Source: a virus
Length of the DNA: 56,400 nucleotides
IMG/VR virus record: IMGVR_UViG_3300020121_000067
Location: 1 to 56,400 of that record
Reading direction: 5' to 3' (one strand)
Positions 1-7,457 of this stretch are shown in pieces (position 1 is the first letter of the stretch; each line of letters starts with the position of its first letter). The notes under the pieces are model-generated. The model was not told where the DNA came from, did not search any database, and saw nothing but the letters and a program-made list of their open reading frames with translations. A program made the position numbers and the translations under genes.

Positions 1-127
1 ATGGGAACTGCGCGGATATGTTGGTCTCCTGCGATACTCCATTCACCAGCGTGAACGCGGTCACCTTGATGTACGCAGTCCCAGTTCCAATGAACCAGCC
101 GGAGCCTATGTCAGCGACCAGCGTGGC
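1..127. repeat. 127-bp direct terminal repeat, left copy (assembly overlap)
   Basis: Bases 1-127 are identical to 56274-56400. A perfect repeat of exactly 127 bases at contig ends is the usual mark of a circular sequence from a de Bruijn assembler run with k=127, not a biological terminal repeat. An open reading frame passes through the join in frame, which supports circularity (or circular permutation of the packaged DNA). Confidence 0.95.
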
Positions 128-1858
128 AGTCACCTCAGGAGCGGCAGCGAGCGCTACGGGAATCGCCAGCATGTACATCGGCGGGTCAGCGCACTGCGCT
201 CCCTTCGCGAAGTAGGCGAAGTTCCAATCCATCGGTTGAATATCCGGCAGTGTGGGATCGCCGAACAGCCACGGGCGAATGTCCTCGGAGATCAGGCGGT
301 CCCGCGTGCCATCGAAGATCGCCACGCCAAGGTGCGTCAGCCGTGCCACGCCGAATCCGGGAAGGAACTGCGTGCTCCGCGAGGCGATACATCCCATGTC
401 GGTCTGTGCGCGCTGGATGGAGAAGTTGCTACTACCGAAGACGCCGTTGATCTGGAACGTGCTGAAGTTCTTGAACGCGATTAGAGATCCGGTGGGTGGG
501 ATGCCTGCCTCGGCGATGGTGTAAGGCTGCAACCCCGTGCCGTAGTCGCTGTCATCGCGGTCGAGGAAGGCGGTATTCAGCGGGTTCCATGAGTTCTGGT
601 TGTTGATGTCGGACATCTTCAGGCAACTTGGCCCGTCGAGCTCATCGGCGGTCGTGGTGGGCTGCGTGTTCAGCAGCCAGAGGGAGCCGGCATAGACGCA
701 GCAGTGTGCTGCTCCCCGGGGAGCAATGTTGGCGTTGGTGATTCCAGTGTTCTGCCAGATGATGTTGTTGTCTCCCACGATCTGGTTCTTGGTCTGCGGC
801 CATGTGGGAGCAGCCCCGCCACTGACCCCGCCCTGCGTGGCTTTGAATACGAAGTTGCCCGCGTTGCCTACCGTAGGCAGGATCACGTCTCCGGCTTGGT
901 GAGTCGCCGCGGCTACGAAGTTCGGATAGGACGCAGTGAACGTGTTCGTGAGCGCGGTCATCGTGGGCGGAGCGCCGTCGGTGATCGCCTGCGGTGGGAA
1001 GGAGTTCCCCGGAGCGATGATGATCTTGTTGTTGAACTGCACCATCTGCGGGAGCGGGGATATGTTGCCGATCACGCCGCCGGATGCGTTCGGCGGGCCA
1101 CCGGAACCTGCTCCCGTGCCACCTGTGCCACCACCACCTCCACCGATGTCGCCGGGAGTGCCGTCCTGCGGGGCGATGGCATCCGCTGGGAGAATGGCGA
1201 TGACCTGCGCGACGCCGTAGATAGGAGCGGTGATCTGATACACCGGACACTGCTGCGTGTTGTTGGTCGTGGGTGGGGCCTGTGTTCCTAGGGCTAAGCC
1301 GTTGTCCTGAAAGGTAGTGGCCCCGGCAGCTGCGGTGCCGATCTTGAGGTATCCGGACACGGTGTTCACCGGAGCGCGGTAGATATTGAATCCCCCAGCG
1401 GCGTTGGTGACTCCCGGCCATGTGAGGTTGATCAGGTGATTGGCCACGATAGCAAGACTGTTGGAGGTGCGACCGGGAGTCTCGCCGCCCGCGCCGTCGA
1501 GCGCGGTGATTACATAGCTGTAGGTTCCAGCGCCGAGAGTACCACCCGCTCCGCCATCGGCCGCAGTCAGCGAGGCCGGCGCCACGATCTGGGTGCTGTA
1601 GTCTTTCTTCACTCCCACGTAGTAGCGGTTCGCGTTAGTTGGCTGGTAGAGAGCGATCTCCGTCCACGGCCCGGTGCCAGGCTGGAGGGCTGAGTTCAGC
1701 CGGGATATGATGAGCGACCCGTCGCAGGTGATGAGTGATCCCCGCTTGGAGTAGACGAGGTTGGAAATGCGGGCGACGGAGCCGGGGGGCTGGGACTGGT
1801 CTCCGGTAGTACCTACGAGGCCCTTCTTAAAATTTTTCTGTGAGATGGTTTTGCTCAC
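1..1858 (-). CDS. Tail hub / DNA-stabilisation-type protein, N-terminal part (gene crosses the circle junction)
   Basis: Reading from a GTG at 1858 the minus strand stays open to base 1. Because 1-127 equals 56274-56400, the frame continues at 56273 and stops at 55555, giving about 858 residues. The GTG overlaps the TGA of the upstream connector gene (GTGA), so the two are translationally coupled. The product starts MSKTISQKNF, has a YSKRGSL segment near residue 37, Ig-like beta segments, a glycine-rich linker (DIGGGGGGTGGTG) and a long repetitive beta region. Its place directly after the P22 gp4-like connector, its size and its beta-rich character suit a short-tail hub or packaged-DNA stabilisation protein (P22 gp10 position). 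That assignment is inference from order and fold type. No catalytic motif was seen. Confidence 0.85.
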   Translation of the reverse strand, partial: MSKTISQKNFKKGLVGTTGDQSQPPGSVARISNLVYSKRGSLITCDGSLIISRLNSALQPGTGPWTEIALYQPTNANRYYVGVKKDYSTQIVAPASLTAADGGAGGTLGAGTYSYVITALDGAGGETPGRTSNSLAIVANHLINLTWPGVTNAAGGFNIYRAPVNTVSGYLKIGTAAAGATTFQDNGLALGTQAPPTTNNTQQCPVYQITAPIYGVAQVIAILPADAIAPQDGTPGDIGGGGGGTGGTGAGSGGPPNASGGVIGNISPLPQMVQFNNKIIIAPGNSFPPQAITDGAPPTMTALTNTFTASYPNFVAAATHQAGDVILPTVGNAGNFVFKATQGGVSGGAAPTWPQTKNQIVGDNNIIWQNTGITNANIAPRGAAHCCVYAGSLWLLNTQPTTTADELDGPSCLKMSDINNQNSWNPLNTAFLDRDDSDYGTGLQPYTIAEAGIPPTGSLIAFKNFSTFQINGVFGSSNFSIQRAQTDMGCIASRSTQFLPGFGVARLTHLGVAIFDGTRDRLISEDIRPWLFGDPTLPDIQPMDWNFAYFAKGAQCADPPMYMLAIPVALAAAPEVTATLVADIGSGWFIGTGTAYIKVTAFTLVNGVSQETNISAQFP

Positions 1859-3123
1859 GGAACGATGACCCCACCGAAGAAGCTCCCGAGGCCGGGATAG
1901 GTCTCTACTCCGCGTGCACCGCCGATCTGAATCTGCCTCGGCCCTCCTATCGGCTTGTTCAGTGGCGATGACTGGATGATCGTCTCAAACAACTTATACT
2001 GCTCGGATGCTCCCTTGTAATCGCGCTCCACTGTCTTGAACCGGTGAAGTAGATAGTGATCCAGCGCAGACTTCCATCCCGGCGGGACGTTGAGAATCGC
2101 CGTGGACTGGCCGATCTTATATCGCGGCGGGATTCTAAGCCCGTGGAAGAAGATGTTCAATTCGGTCACGGGAGTAGCCGCCGCCCACGCGCGCGCAATG
2201 GTGCCACCCAAGCCGCGCACCACGAGGGTGATTGAGCTGCCTCCCGTCACGGAAGAATAATATGCGATTTCAATGTTGCCGAGCGAGTCCGGCCCCAGCA
2301 GTACGAGTCCCATCGGAAGCACAAAGGACGTGGCTCCGGCAGCACAGGCGATGGTTCCGGTCTGCGCGGCGGTGATGGCCGGGGTGAGAGTCATCACTCC
2401 GGACGTGCGAGACGGCTGCGGCCACGCTTCGATGATCACGCGCTCGGAGACGGAGGACACCACGAAGGACATCGCGTAGTTCCCCGTGACCTTGTTCTTG
2501 CGGAAGATGGTGTCCGTGCCGGAGATCGACATCGGATAGCCGTCGTACCACGCCTTGTCGGCCTTCCACCAGTTGCCAGTGAGGGTGTAGATGCCCTGCC
2601 CTGCGACGGACGCTACACCGGACACATCCGGCAATCCCCCGCCACACTTAGCCGCTCCATCTTCGAGGCCGTCATTGATCCAGCGGTACACGGCGAACGC
2701 GGAGATGGCCTTGCCGTCGGAATCTGGCATGAAGGCGTTGTTACGAACATTCGGGATGTCGGAGTAGCCAGCGTCTAGGCCTACGATATCGAGCGGTAGC
2801 GTGGTGGAGCTGAGGCAGAAGTTCTCCTGCCCAGAGACGATGCCAATGTAGGCGGCTATCTCGGTGACTCCGAGGGGAAGGGTTCCGGACACGCGAATGC
2901 CGTGCCCCGCGTCCACAGCGAACGGGCTGGTCTCGGAGCTGGGGAGTGTCTCGCCCCAAGCGGTGCGATAGGCCAGCTTGACGAAGTAATTTCCCGAGGG
3001 GAGGGTGTTGGCCGTGGCGATGAGAGCGACCGTGACTTCCGCGCCGGGCGGTGACAGGGCCCCGGTTGGAACATCAACAGCAGCTTCGCGCAAACCGAGA
3101 ATGAGATCGCCAACGGTCGGAAT
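1855..3123 (-). CDS. P22 gp4-like head-to-tail connector protein, probable ATT start
   Basis: The frame is open from just after a TAA at 3138-3136. The first in-frame codons read ATT CCG ACC GTT GGC GAT CTC ATT, which gives (M)PTVGDLILGLREAAVDVP, the typical opening of tail accessory / gp4-like connector proteins. An AAGGGAGG ribosome site lies six bases before the ATT. The first ordinary start (TTG at 3093) has no ribosome site and would remove this conserved opening. From ATT the protein is 422 residues. The middle and C-terminus are beta-rich, ending in GLGSFFGGVIVP. It would sit between the portal ring and the hub protein encoded next. Function is by family resemblance of the N-terminus and gene order; the ATT start is inference. 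Confidence 0.75.
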   Translation of the reverse strand: MPTVGDLILGLREAAVDVPTGALSPPGAEVTVALIATANTLPSGNYFVKLAYRTAWGETLPSSETSPFAVDAGHGIRVSGTLPLGVTEIAAYIGIVSGQENFCLSSTTLPLDIVGLDAGYSDIPNVRNNAFMPDSDGKAISAFAVYRWINDGLEDGAAKCGGGLPDVSGVASVAGQGIYTLTGNWWKADKAWYDGYPMSISGTDTIFRKNKVTGNYAMSFVVSSVSERVIIEAWPQPSRTSGVMTLTPAITAAQTGTIACAAGATSFVLPMGLVLLGPDSLGNIEIAYYSSVTGGSSITLVVRGLGGTIARAWAAATPVTELNIFFHGLRIPPRYKIGQSTAILNVPPGWKSALDHYLLHRFKTVERDYKGASEQYKLFETIIQSSPLNKPIGGPRQIQIGGARGVETYPGLGSFFGGVIVP

Positions 3124-3135
3124 GGGACACCTCCC

Positions 3136-3393
3136 TTAAGTCTGAGAGTCTATCCCTACTACTGTAACAGCTGACTCGATGGCGGCTTGGTCAGCCGGGG
3201 CCACGGCGATATACATCGTGACAGTGGAGCCTACCTGCCAGCTCTGGAGGATCGAGGGAGAGAGCGTCATCAGCACGATAGGCCCAGCGAATCCTGATCC
3301 TGCCGGAGTGATGGTCACCTCGGTGTACGGGGACAGCTCCGGCCCGTTGGATATGCCGAGGAACTGTCCCGTGATCTTGGCTACGATGCTCAT
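3136..3393 (-). CDS. Small virion-region protein, function unknown
   Basis: Encodes 85 residues from ATG at 3393 (MSIVAKITGQFLGISNGPEL), all predicted beta-type with many Thr, Val and Ile and no cysteine. It lies between the 141-aa gene and the connector gene on the same strand, so a decoration, head-completion or tail-associated role is likely. Coding is supported by tight packing with both neighbours. No motif was recognised. Confidence 0.75.
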   Translation of the reverse strand: MSIVAKITGQFLGISNGPELSPYTEVTITPAGSGFAGPIVLMTLSPSILQSWQVGSTVTMYIAVAPADQAAIESAVTVVGIDSQT

Positions 3394-3413
3394 GGCGTCT
3401 CAATCACCCTGCC

Positions 3414-3839
3414 TTACACCATCGCAACTTCCATGTCCCAGGTGGAGGTGTTAACTCCGGTGGTGATGGTGGCGGTGACAGAGGTAATGCTGAGTTCCGT
3501 GTTGAACTCGTAAGTCAGATCCACAAGCGTGCCGGCGGGAGTGACCACTGCTGGGGTGGTGATGGCAACGACAGACACGCCATCCGTCACGGTGATGGTG
3601 ACCATGAGGATGGTAGTAGCCGCGTTAACCGACACCGTGCGCAGCCGCACGCGACCGCGCGACGGCGCAGGCCCACCGCTGGTGTTGAACGCGGTTCCGC
3701 CTGCGGGCGTGGTGGCACCGGTGGCGGGGATAATCATGGAGAAGGTTCCGGCAGCCTGCACGTTTCCTTCTACCTTGCCGTAGTTGGACGCGGAGCCGAA
3801 TCCGGGGAATGATTCTTTTATGCTACGAGTGAACGCCAT
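3414..3839 (-). CDS. Virion protein immediately downstream of coat, possible capsid decoration protein
   Basis: Encodes 141 residues from ATG at 3839, preceded by GGAGGCATCAT, a good ribosome site. The N-terminal 30 residues (MAFTRSIKESFPGFGSASNYGKV) are mixed and the rest is Ala/Thr/Val-rich beta sequence. The position directly after the major coat gene is where many tailed phages keep a decoration protein. No family signature was identified, so the role is positional inference. Confidence 0.7.
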   Translation of the reverse strand: MAFTRSIKESFPGFGSASNYGKVEGNVQAAGTFSMIIPATGATTPAGGTAFNTSGGPAPSRGRVRLRTVSVNAATTILMVTITVTDGVSVVAITTPAVVTPAGTLVDLTYEFNTELSITSVTATITTGVNTSTWDMEVAMV

Positions 3840-3882
3840 ATGATGCCTCCATCAATCTTGTCTGCGGCGGTGCTGATACTAT

Positions 3883-3913
3883 GCCGGGTGATGATGCAGT
3901 GGCACCACCCGGC
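3883..3913. promoter_or_regulatory. Stem-loop between coat and the next gene
   Basis: GCCGGGTG at 3883-3890 pairs perfectly with CACCCGGC at 3906-3913 across a 15-base loop. It lies in the 128-base gap after the coat stop, with no T-run on the minus strand. It could stabilise coat mRNA or partially terminate transcription so that coat is made in excess. A strong terminator is unlikely. Confidence 0.5.
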
Positions 3914-3967
3914 TTTCCCTCCAGAGGTGTTGCCACCGCTGGCCCGGAATTAACAATCTAAAGCCAA

Positions 3968-4954
3968 TCAGGCTATGCCCGTCACTTTTATGCCCATCCG
4001 TGGCGAAATATTTGACAATTGCCAGGTAAGGTACAAAGTGGAGACCAAGACACGTTGGTTGGTTGGCTTCATAAATGGATCCACATTAAAGTAATCCGCT
4101 TCATGAAACACCGGGAACATGTACTTCGAGTTCAGCAGATACGCCACATTCGCCGGACAGAAGAAATCCGGGATCGTGATCGCGTTGTTGAACAGGAAGT
4201 GGTTGCGGAATCCCACCTGCAAGGCTTCATCATCCTGCATGCCCTGGCCAAAGCGGATCAGCCCGGTGAAGGCGTTCTTGAAGTTGGCATAGCGCGTGCG
4301 GTCCATCGGGAACATGTCCGGCTCGTCGTAGCCCCAGGTGACGGTCTGGTAGGCGACCTCGGCGATTGCCGCCTGAAGGTTGCCGCCGCCGTTGGCCTGG
4401 TTCGCCGGGGGCTGAAAGAAAGCGTTCGCCGCCTGCGAGCGGTCGATGCCTGCGATGGTGTTGGCGGTCTGCCCCACCCAGCTGTCGATGTCGTCGATGT
4501 CGTTGGTCGTGTTCTGCGGCGCGGTGTGCCAGAGCGCGCGGGAGAGTTTTTGCAGGAACGATGCCGAGGCGGTTTGATACTTCGCCCGGATGATGTCGAG
4601 GTTCCCGGCCCCGCCGCGGTTCAGGATGATGTCGGTGATCGGGATGACAATCGGCTGCCGGATCGGGCGCCACTGTTGATTGGCCGGCTGGATCGAGTCC
4701 ACCACGGAGGTATCGAGGAGCTGATCGCCGAAGTAGCTGCCGCCGGGGGTCTCTTCCTGGTTGATCTCCGGGAAGATCAGCTCGCCCGCTCCGAACTTCT
4801 TGCCCTCGCGGGTGAAGCCCCAGAACACGGGGGACGGACGGAACACGTTGTCACCGAGCACCGGGACGATGTACTTCTGCGAGATGGCGTTGACGGTGTT
4901 CGAGAGTTGGACTGGCGGGGATGCGAGTCCGAGTCCTACGACGCTGGGTGCCAT
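3968..4954 (-). CDS. Major capsid (coat) protein
   Basis: Encodes 328 residues from ATG at 4954 (MAPSVVGLGLASPPVQLSNT). The size, the position after a scaffold-like gene, and features such as the N-terminal ALxxxxNxI-type helix region, a central domain with QxxVTWGYDEP and FLFNNA, and a C-terminal beta strand ending MGIKVTGIA fit an HK97-fold coat protein. No protease or delta domain is obvious. The C-terminal third has a close short paralogue encoded at 10468-10839. The call rests on order and overall character rather than a database match. Confidence 0.85.
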   Translation of the reverse strand: MAPSVVGLGLASPPVQLSNTVNAISQKYIVPVLGDNVFRPSPVFWGFTREGKKFGAGELIFPEINQEETPGGSYFGDQLLDTSVVDSIQPANQQWRPIRQPIVIPITDIILNRGGAGNLDIIRAKYQTASASFLQKLSRALWHTAPQNTTNDIDDIDSWVGQTANTIAGIDRSQAANAFFQPPANQANGGGNLQAAIAEVAYQTVTWGYDEPDMFPMDRTRYANFKNAFTGLIRFGQGMQDDEALQVGFRNHFLFNNAITIPDFFCPANVAYLLNSKYMFPVFHEADYFNVDPFMKPTNQRVLVSTLYLTWQLSNISPRMGIKVTGIA

Positions 4955-5022
4955 GTTGTTGCTCCTTCGGGTGGTGCTTAGATTTCTGTTTCAACTTCGG
5001 CTTGCTGATACTTGTGTTGCTA

Positions 5023-5892
5023 TTACGCGCTGCCTGCGGGAACTCCCGCGAGCATGTGCTGAATGTCTGTGTCGTTCAGAGCTTCGTGAAGCTGATGCTC
5101 GATGGTGTGCGTGCGGCCCTTGTCATCCACCGGAGGCTTCATGTGCGAATGTCCGGGAGCACCTGCTCCGGGGCGAACGCTGTCGGCCAGCTGCTGCTGC
5201 CGAGCGCGCTCAGCGCCACGGGCTTCGGCGGCTTCGATTTCCTTCTTGTGCCGGGCCTCGTAGGTCAGGTCGCTGACCGCCTTCTGGATGTTGTACCGCC
5301 CAGTCTTGTCGCGGAGGTTGTTATCGTCGGCGTACTTCAGCGCGGTCGGGAGGTCGAGCTTCACGCCTTCAGGGATGTCCTTGGAGAGGTCGCGGAAGGT
5401 GCGGTCGTAGTGATCGTCCATGTTGACCTTTAGCGCGATGCCGAGGGCCTTGCGCGTGTCGGCGAGGTCTTTCTCAATCTTGGTGATGGCGGCTGCGGAG
5501 GTGGCGGAGCCGAGTTTCTTCTCCAGCCGTTTTTCCAGCGCGGTGAGAATTCTGGGATCCACGTCAGCGAGTAGCTCAGCGTCGGGATCGTCATCGGCAT
5601 CGGGAGCCTTGCCCCTGCGCGGAGTGATGCTCTCCAGCCGTCCCTCGATCAGGTCGTCGATGGGGATGCCCATCTTCTCCGCCACGGTCTGTAGCGTAGT
5701 CGCCAGCGCAGACTGCGCACGCACGAGATTCGCCTCGCGGGCTTCGAGCTCAGCTGTAGAACCACCTTCCGATTCCGCGTCCATCGAGCGGAGTTCGCCC
5801 ACGGTGAAGGACTCATCTCCGACGGCGATAACCATGTCGTCCTTGAGGGATTTGTTTTCGATGATTTTCTGCAATTTTCCGGGCTTCTTCAT
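5023..5892 (-). CDS. Capsid scaffold protein
   Basis: Encodes 289 residues from ATG at 5892, preceded by TAGGAGACGACA. The sequence is highly charged and helical, with long Glu/Lys/Arg/Ala stretches (AELEAREANLVRAQ, PRILTALEKRLEKKLG, EARHKKEIEAAEARGAERARQQQ) and acidic linkers, typical of tailed-phage scaffolds. It lies directly upstream of coat in the same transcript, the classic order. It would guide procapsid assembly and exit or be degraded before packaging. No protease motif was seen. Confidence 0.85.
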   Translation of the reverse strand: MKKPGKLQKIIENKSLKDDMVIAVGDESFTVGELRSMDAESEGGSTAELEAREANLVRAQSALATTLQTVAEKMGIPIDDLIEGRLESITPRRGKAPDADDDPDAELLADVDPRILTALEKRLEKKLGSATSAAAITKIEKDLADTRKALGIALKVNMDDHYDRTFRDLSKDIPEGVKLDLPTALKYADDNNLRDKTGRYNIQKAVSDLTYEARHKKEIEAAEARGAERARQQQLADSVRPGAGAPGHSHMKPPVDDKGRTHTIEHQLHEALNDTDIQHMLAGVPAGSA

Positions 5893-5913
5893 TGTCGTCT
5901 CCTAGAACTTGTG

Positions 5914-6345
5914 TTACATTCCCCCGCCGCCGCCCACGTCATCCCCGCCACCACCACCCGCCTGTTGCATCATCCCCGGAGGGAGATTCGCCGAGTTGGC
6001 GATCTGCGGTCGCACCGCGTTGAGCGTGGCAGCCGCCTTCTGGATGGGTTCCTTGGCTTTGGAGATGGCTTTCTGAGCGTCAGCGATTTTCTGCGCCGCG
6101 TCCGGGACTTGGGTAATCATCTGGATGTAGAGGCCGGACAGTGCTTGGTTGATGCGGTCGAGCATCTTGATCGCGGCCTGCGGGTCGGCACCGGACAGCC
6201 CCTGGTACTGGGATTGGAGTTGGTCACCCGCCACGTCCGGAGATGCTACACCGGCGGCACCGCCACCCGGCTGCCCACGTTGCGCGAGCCGCTCCATGAT
6301 CTTCTGCGTCAGCAGAGCGGACATCGGACTGGTGCCAGCGGCCAC
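5914..6345 (-). CDS. Head-associated protein, unknown
   Basis: Encodes 143 residues from GTG at 6345 behind an AGGGG site that lies within the upstream gene. It starts MAAGTSPMSALLTQKIMERL, has a central helical region (DRINQALSGLYIQMITQVPDAAQKIADAQKA) and ends in a glycine-rich tail (QQAGGGGGDDVGGGGGM). It lies between the small basic proteins and the scaffold. It may be a minor head or scaffold-accessory protein. No family was recognised. Confidence 0.7.
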   Translation of the reverse strand: MAAGTSPMSALLTQKIMERLAQRGQPGGGAAGVASPDVAGDQLQSQYQGLSGADPQAAIKMLDRINQALSGLYIQMITQVPDAAQKIADAQKAISKAKEPIQKAAATLNAVRPQIANSANLPPGMMQQAGGGGGDDVGGGGGM

Positions 6346-6348
6346 GAG

Positions 6349-6468
6349 TTATCCCCTCTTGCCCTTGCGGAACCCGCCGCGCTTGGTGTTGTGGGACTTG
6401 TGGCGGATGGTGCCGCGCATGCCGTACTGACCCGAGCCCTTCAGTGATTTTCCACGGTTGTGAGACAT
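6349..6468 (-). CDS. Tiny basic protein, 39 aa
   Basis: ATG at 6468 behind a strong TAGGAGGTCCGCG ribosome site opens a 39-residue frame to TAA at 6349. The product is extremely basic, with Arg/Lys/Gly/His making up most of it (MSHNRGKSLKGSGQYGMRG at the start, KRGGFRKGKRG at the end). It belongs to a run of tiny basic products in the head region (also 6748-6801 and 9514-9651). Binding to packaged DNA or RNA is a reasonable guess from charge only. Confidence 0.65.
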   Translation of the reverse strand: MSHNRGKSLKGSGQYGMRGTIRHKSHNTKRGGFRKGKRG

Positions 6469-6478
6469 CGCGGACCTC

Positions 6479-6640
6479 CTATTTCTTTTTCTTTCCGGGG
6501 ATGAAGCCGAGCGGGTCGCCGGGCTTCAGGACGGGCGAGTTGTTGACATTTGGGCCCTTCTCACCGTGCGGAGCCCCCACCGTCAGTGGGGACTTTAAAA
6601 TTTCCTTATCGAATGTGTTGCCGAACTTTTCAGGTGCCAT
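6479..6640 (-). CDS. Small protein, 53 aa
   Basis: ATG at 6640, with GAGGAGATGCAGCG before it, opens a 53-residue frame ending TAG at 6479. The product begins MAPEKFGNTFDKEILKSPL and ends in PGDPLGFIPGKKKK, a lysine tail. The stop codon provides part of the ribosome site of the next gene. Unknown function; the packing and ribosome sites support coding. Confidence 0.65.
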   Translation of the reverse strand: MAPEKFGNTFDKEILKSPLTVGAPHGEKGPNVNNSPVLKPGDPLGFIPGKKKK

Positions 6641-6747
6641 CGCTGCATCTCCTCACGCAATCGGTTGATGAATCCCGCCCCGGCAGGTGCGTGGCCTGCC
6701 GGAACCGAGATAACTGTGTTTCCCCTTGCTACTTATCGCTTCCGGAA

Positions 6748-6801
6748 CTACTTCCGTCCGCGATGCTTACGATGACCGCCACGTTTGTGCTTTCTCGCCA
6801 T
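6748..6801 (-). CDS. Possible 17-residue basic peptide
   Basis: A strong GGAGGATCACTACC site precedes ATG at 6801, followed by 17 codons (MARKHKRGGHRKHRGRK) and TAG. The composition is almost only Arg, Lys, His and Gly, like the 39-aa product encoded at 6349-6468. The start signal is good but the frame is very short, so this may be a micropeptide, a leader or a remnant. Confidence 0.4.
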   Translation of the reverse strand: MARKHKRGGHRKHRGRK

Positions 6802-6905
6802 GGTAGTGATCCTCCTTCGCTGGTATTAGCCTGCGTACTGTGCTTGCTGCATACCGCCCGAGGCGCGAAGGCCAGCGCTAACGGGAGGTTCCGGGGAACC
6901 GAATG

Positions 6906-7190
6906 TCATGTGCCAGCGGCCATCGCCATCTCCATCTCTGGAGTGACTGCATGCTGCGGGTGCCTGGCGTCACCGTAGAGGTCGATCATCGTCTGCGCGG
7001 AGCGAGTGAGGTAGGAGATGAAGTCTGCTTCCTCGCGGTACTGTTCGCGGCAGGAGGCGTGAACCTCCATGCTGGGAGAGAGTACCCCGTCGATGGCAAC
7101 CTGCACGTCGAAGTACTCGCCCTCTTTGCGGAGACGAATGATTTCAATCTTCGGTGATGTCGCTGTGGTCACGGGGAGAGCATACAGCAA
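6906..7190 (-). CDS. Small head-region protein, unknown
   Basis: Encodes 94 residues if the TTG at 7190 is used, or 88 from GTG at 7172; neither has a strong ribosome site. The product has a beta-rich front (SPKIEIIRLRKEGEYFDVQVAIDG) and a helical rear (EQYREEADFISYLTRSAQTMIDLYG). It lies between the HTH-like 71-aa gene and the small basic genes. No family was recognised. Confidence 0.65.
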   Translation of the reverse strand: MLYALPVTTATSPKIEIIRLRKEGEYFDVQVAIDGVLSPSMEVHASCREQYREEADFISYLTRSAQTMIDLYGDARHPQHAVTPEMEMAMAAGT

Positions 7191-7241
7191 GGGCAGACGT
7201 ATGTAATAAGAGTTATGACAGTGATGCGGAACGCGGGAGAG

Positions 7242-7457
7242 TCAGATGATGTTCTGAATCCACAGCCTGCCGCGACGATCCCGCATGTGTGGAATGGAGA
7301 ACGCAGACAAGCGACCCGTGCGGTGCCACATGTAGACCGTGTTCAGCGGGCGGTGTACGGCGCGTGCGTACTCGGCGGGGGTCAGCCAGTGGTTGCGCCA
7401 CTCGAAGCGGAGGAGGGTGGAGCAGTCGGCGATGGCGGGGAGGATGGAGTCGCTCAT
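7242..7457 (-). CDS. Small excisionase/MerR-type helix-turn-helix protein
   Basis: Encodes 71 residues from ATG at 7457, which overlaps the portal stop (ATGA). The central part WLTPAEYARAVHRPLNTVYMW followed by a basic wing (HMRDRRGRLWIQN) matches the compact winged-HTH form of excisionase / MerR-like DNA-binding domains. Position between portal and small head genes is odd for a regulator. It might act in packaging or late gene control. Family-level call only. Confidence 0.65.
   Translation of the reverse strand: MSDSILPAIADCSTLLRFEWRNHWLTPAEYARAVHRPLNTVYMWHRTGRLSAFSIPHMRDRRGRLWIQNII

Noticed and set aside
1-127. Biological direct terminal repeat
   Set aside because: Exactly 127 bases, a common assembler k-mer length, and a gene passes through it in frame.
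642-1421. 259-codon minus-strand frame rich in Arg and His
   Set aside because: It overlaps the hub gene in a wrong frame; the hub frame is continuous across the junction.
4019-4981. 320-codon plus-strand frame opposite the coat gene
   Set aside because: It is the antisense shadow of coat, rich in Arg/Val/Asp/Gly with no family sense and no ribosome site.
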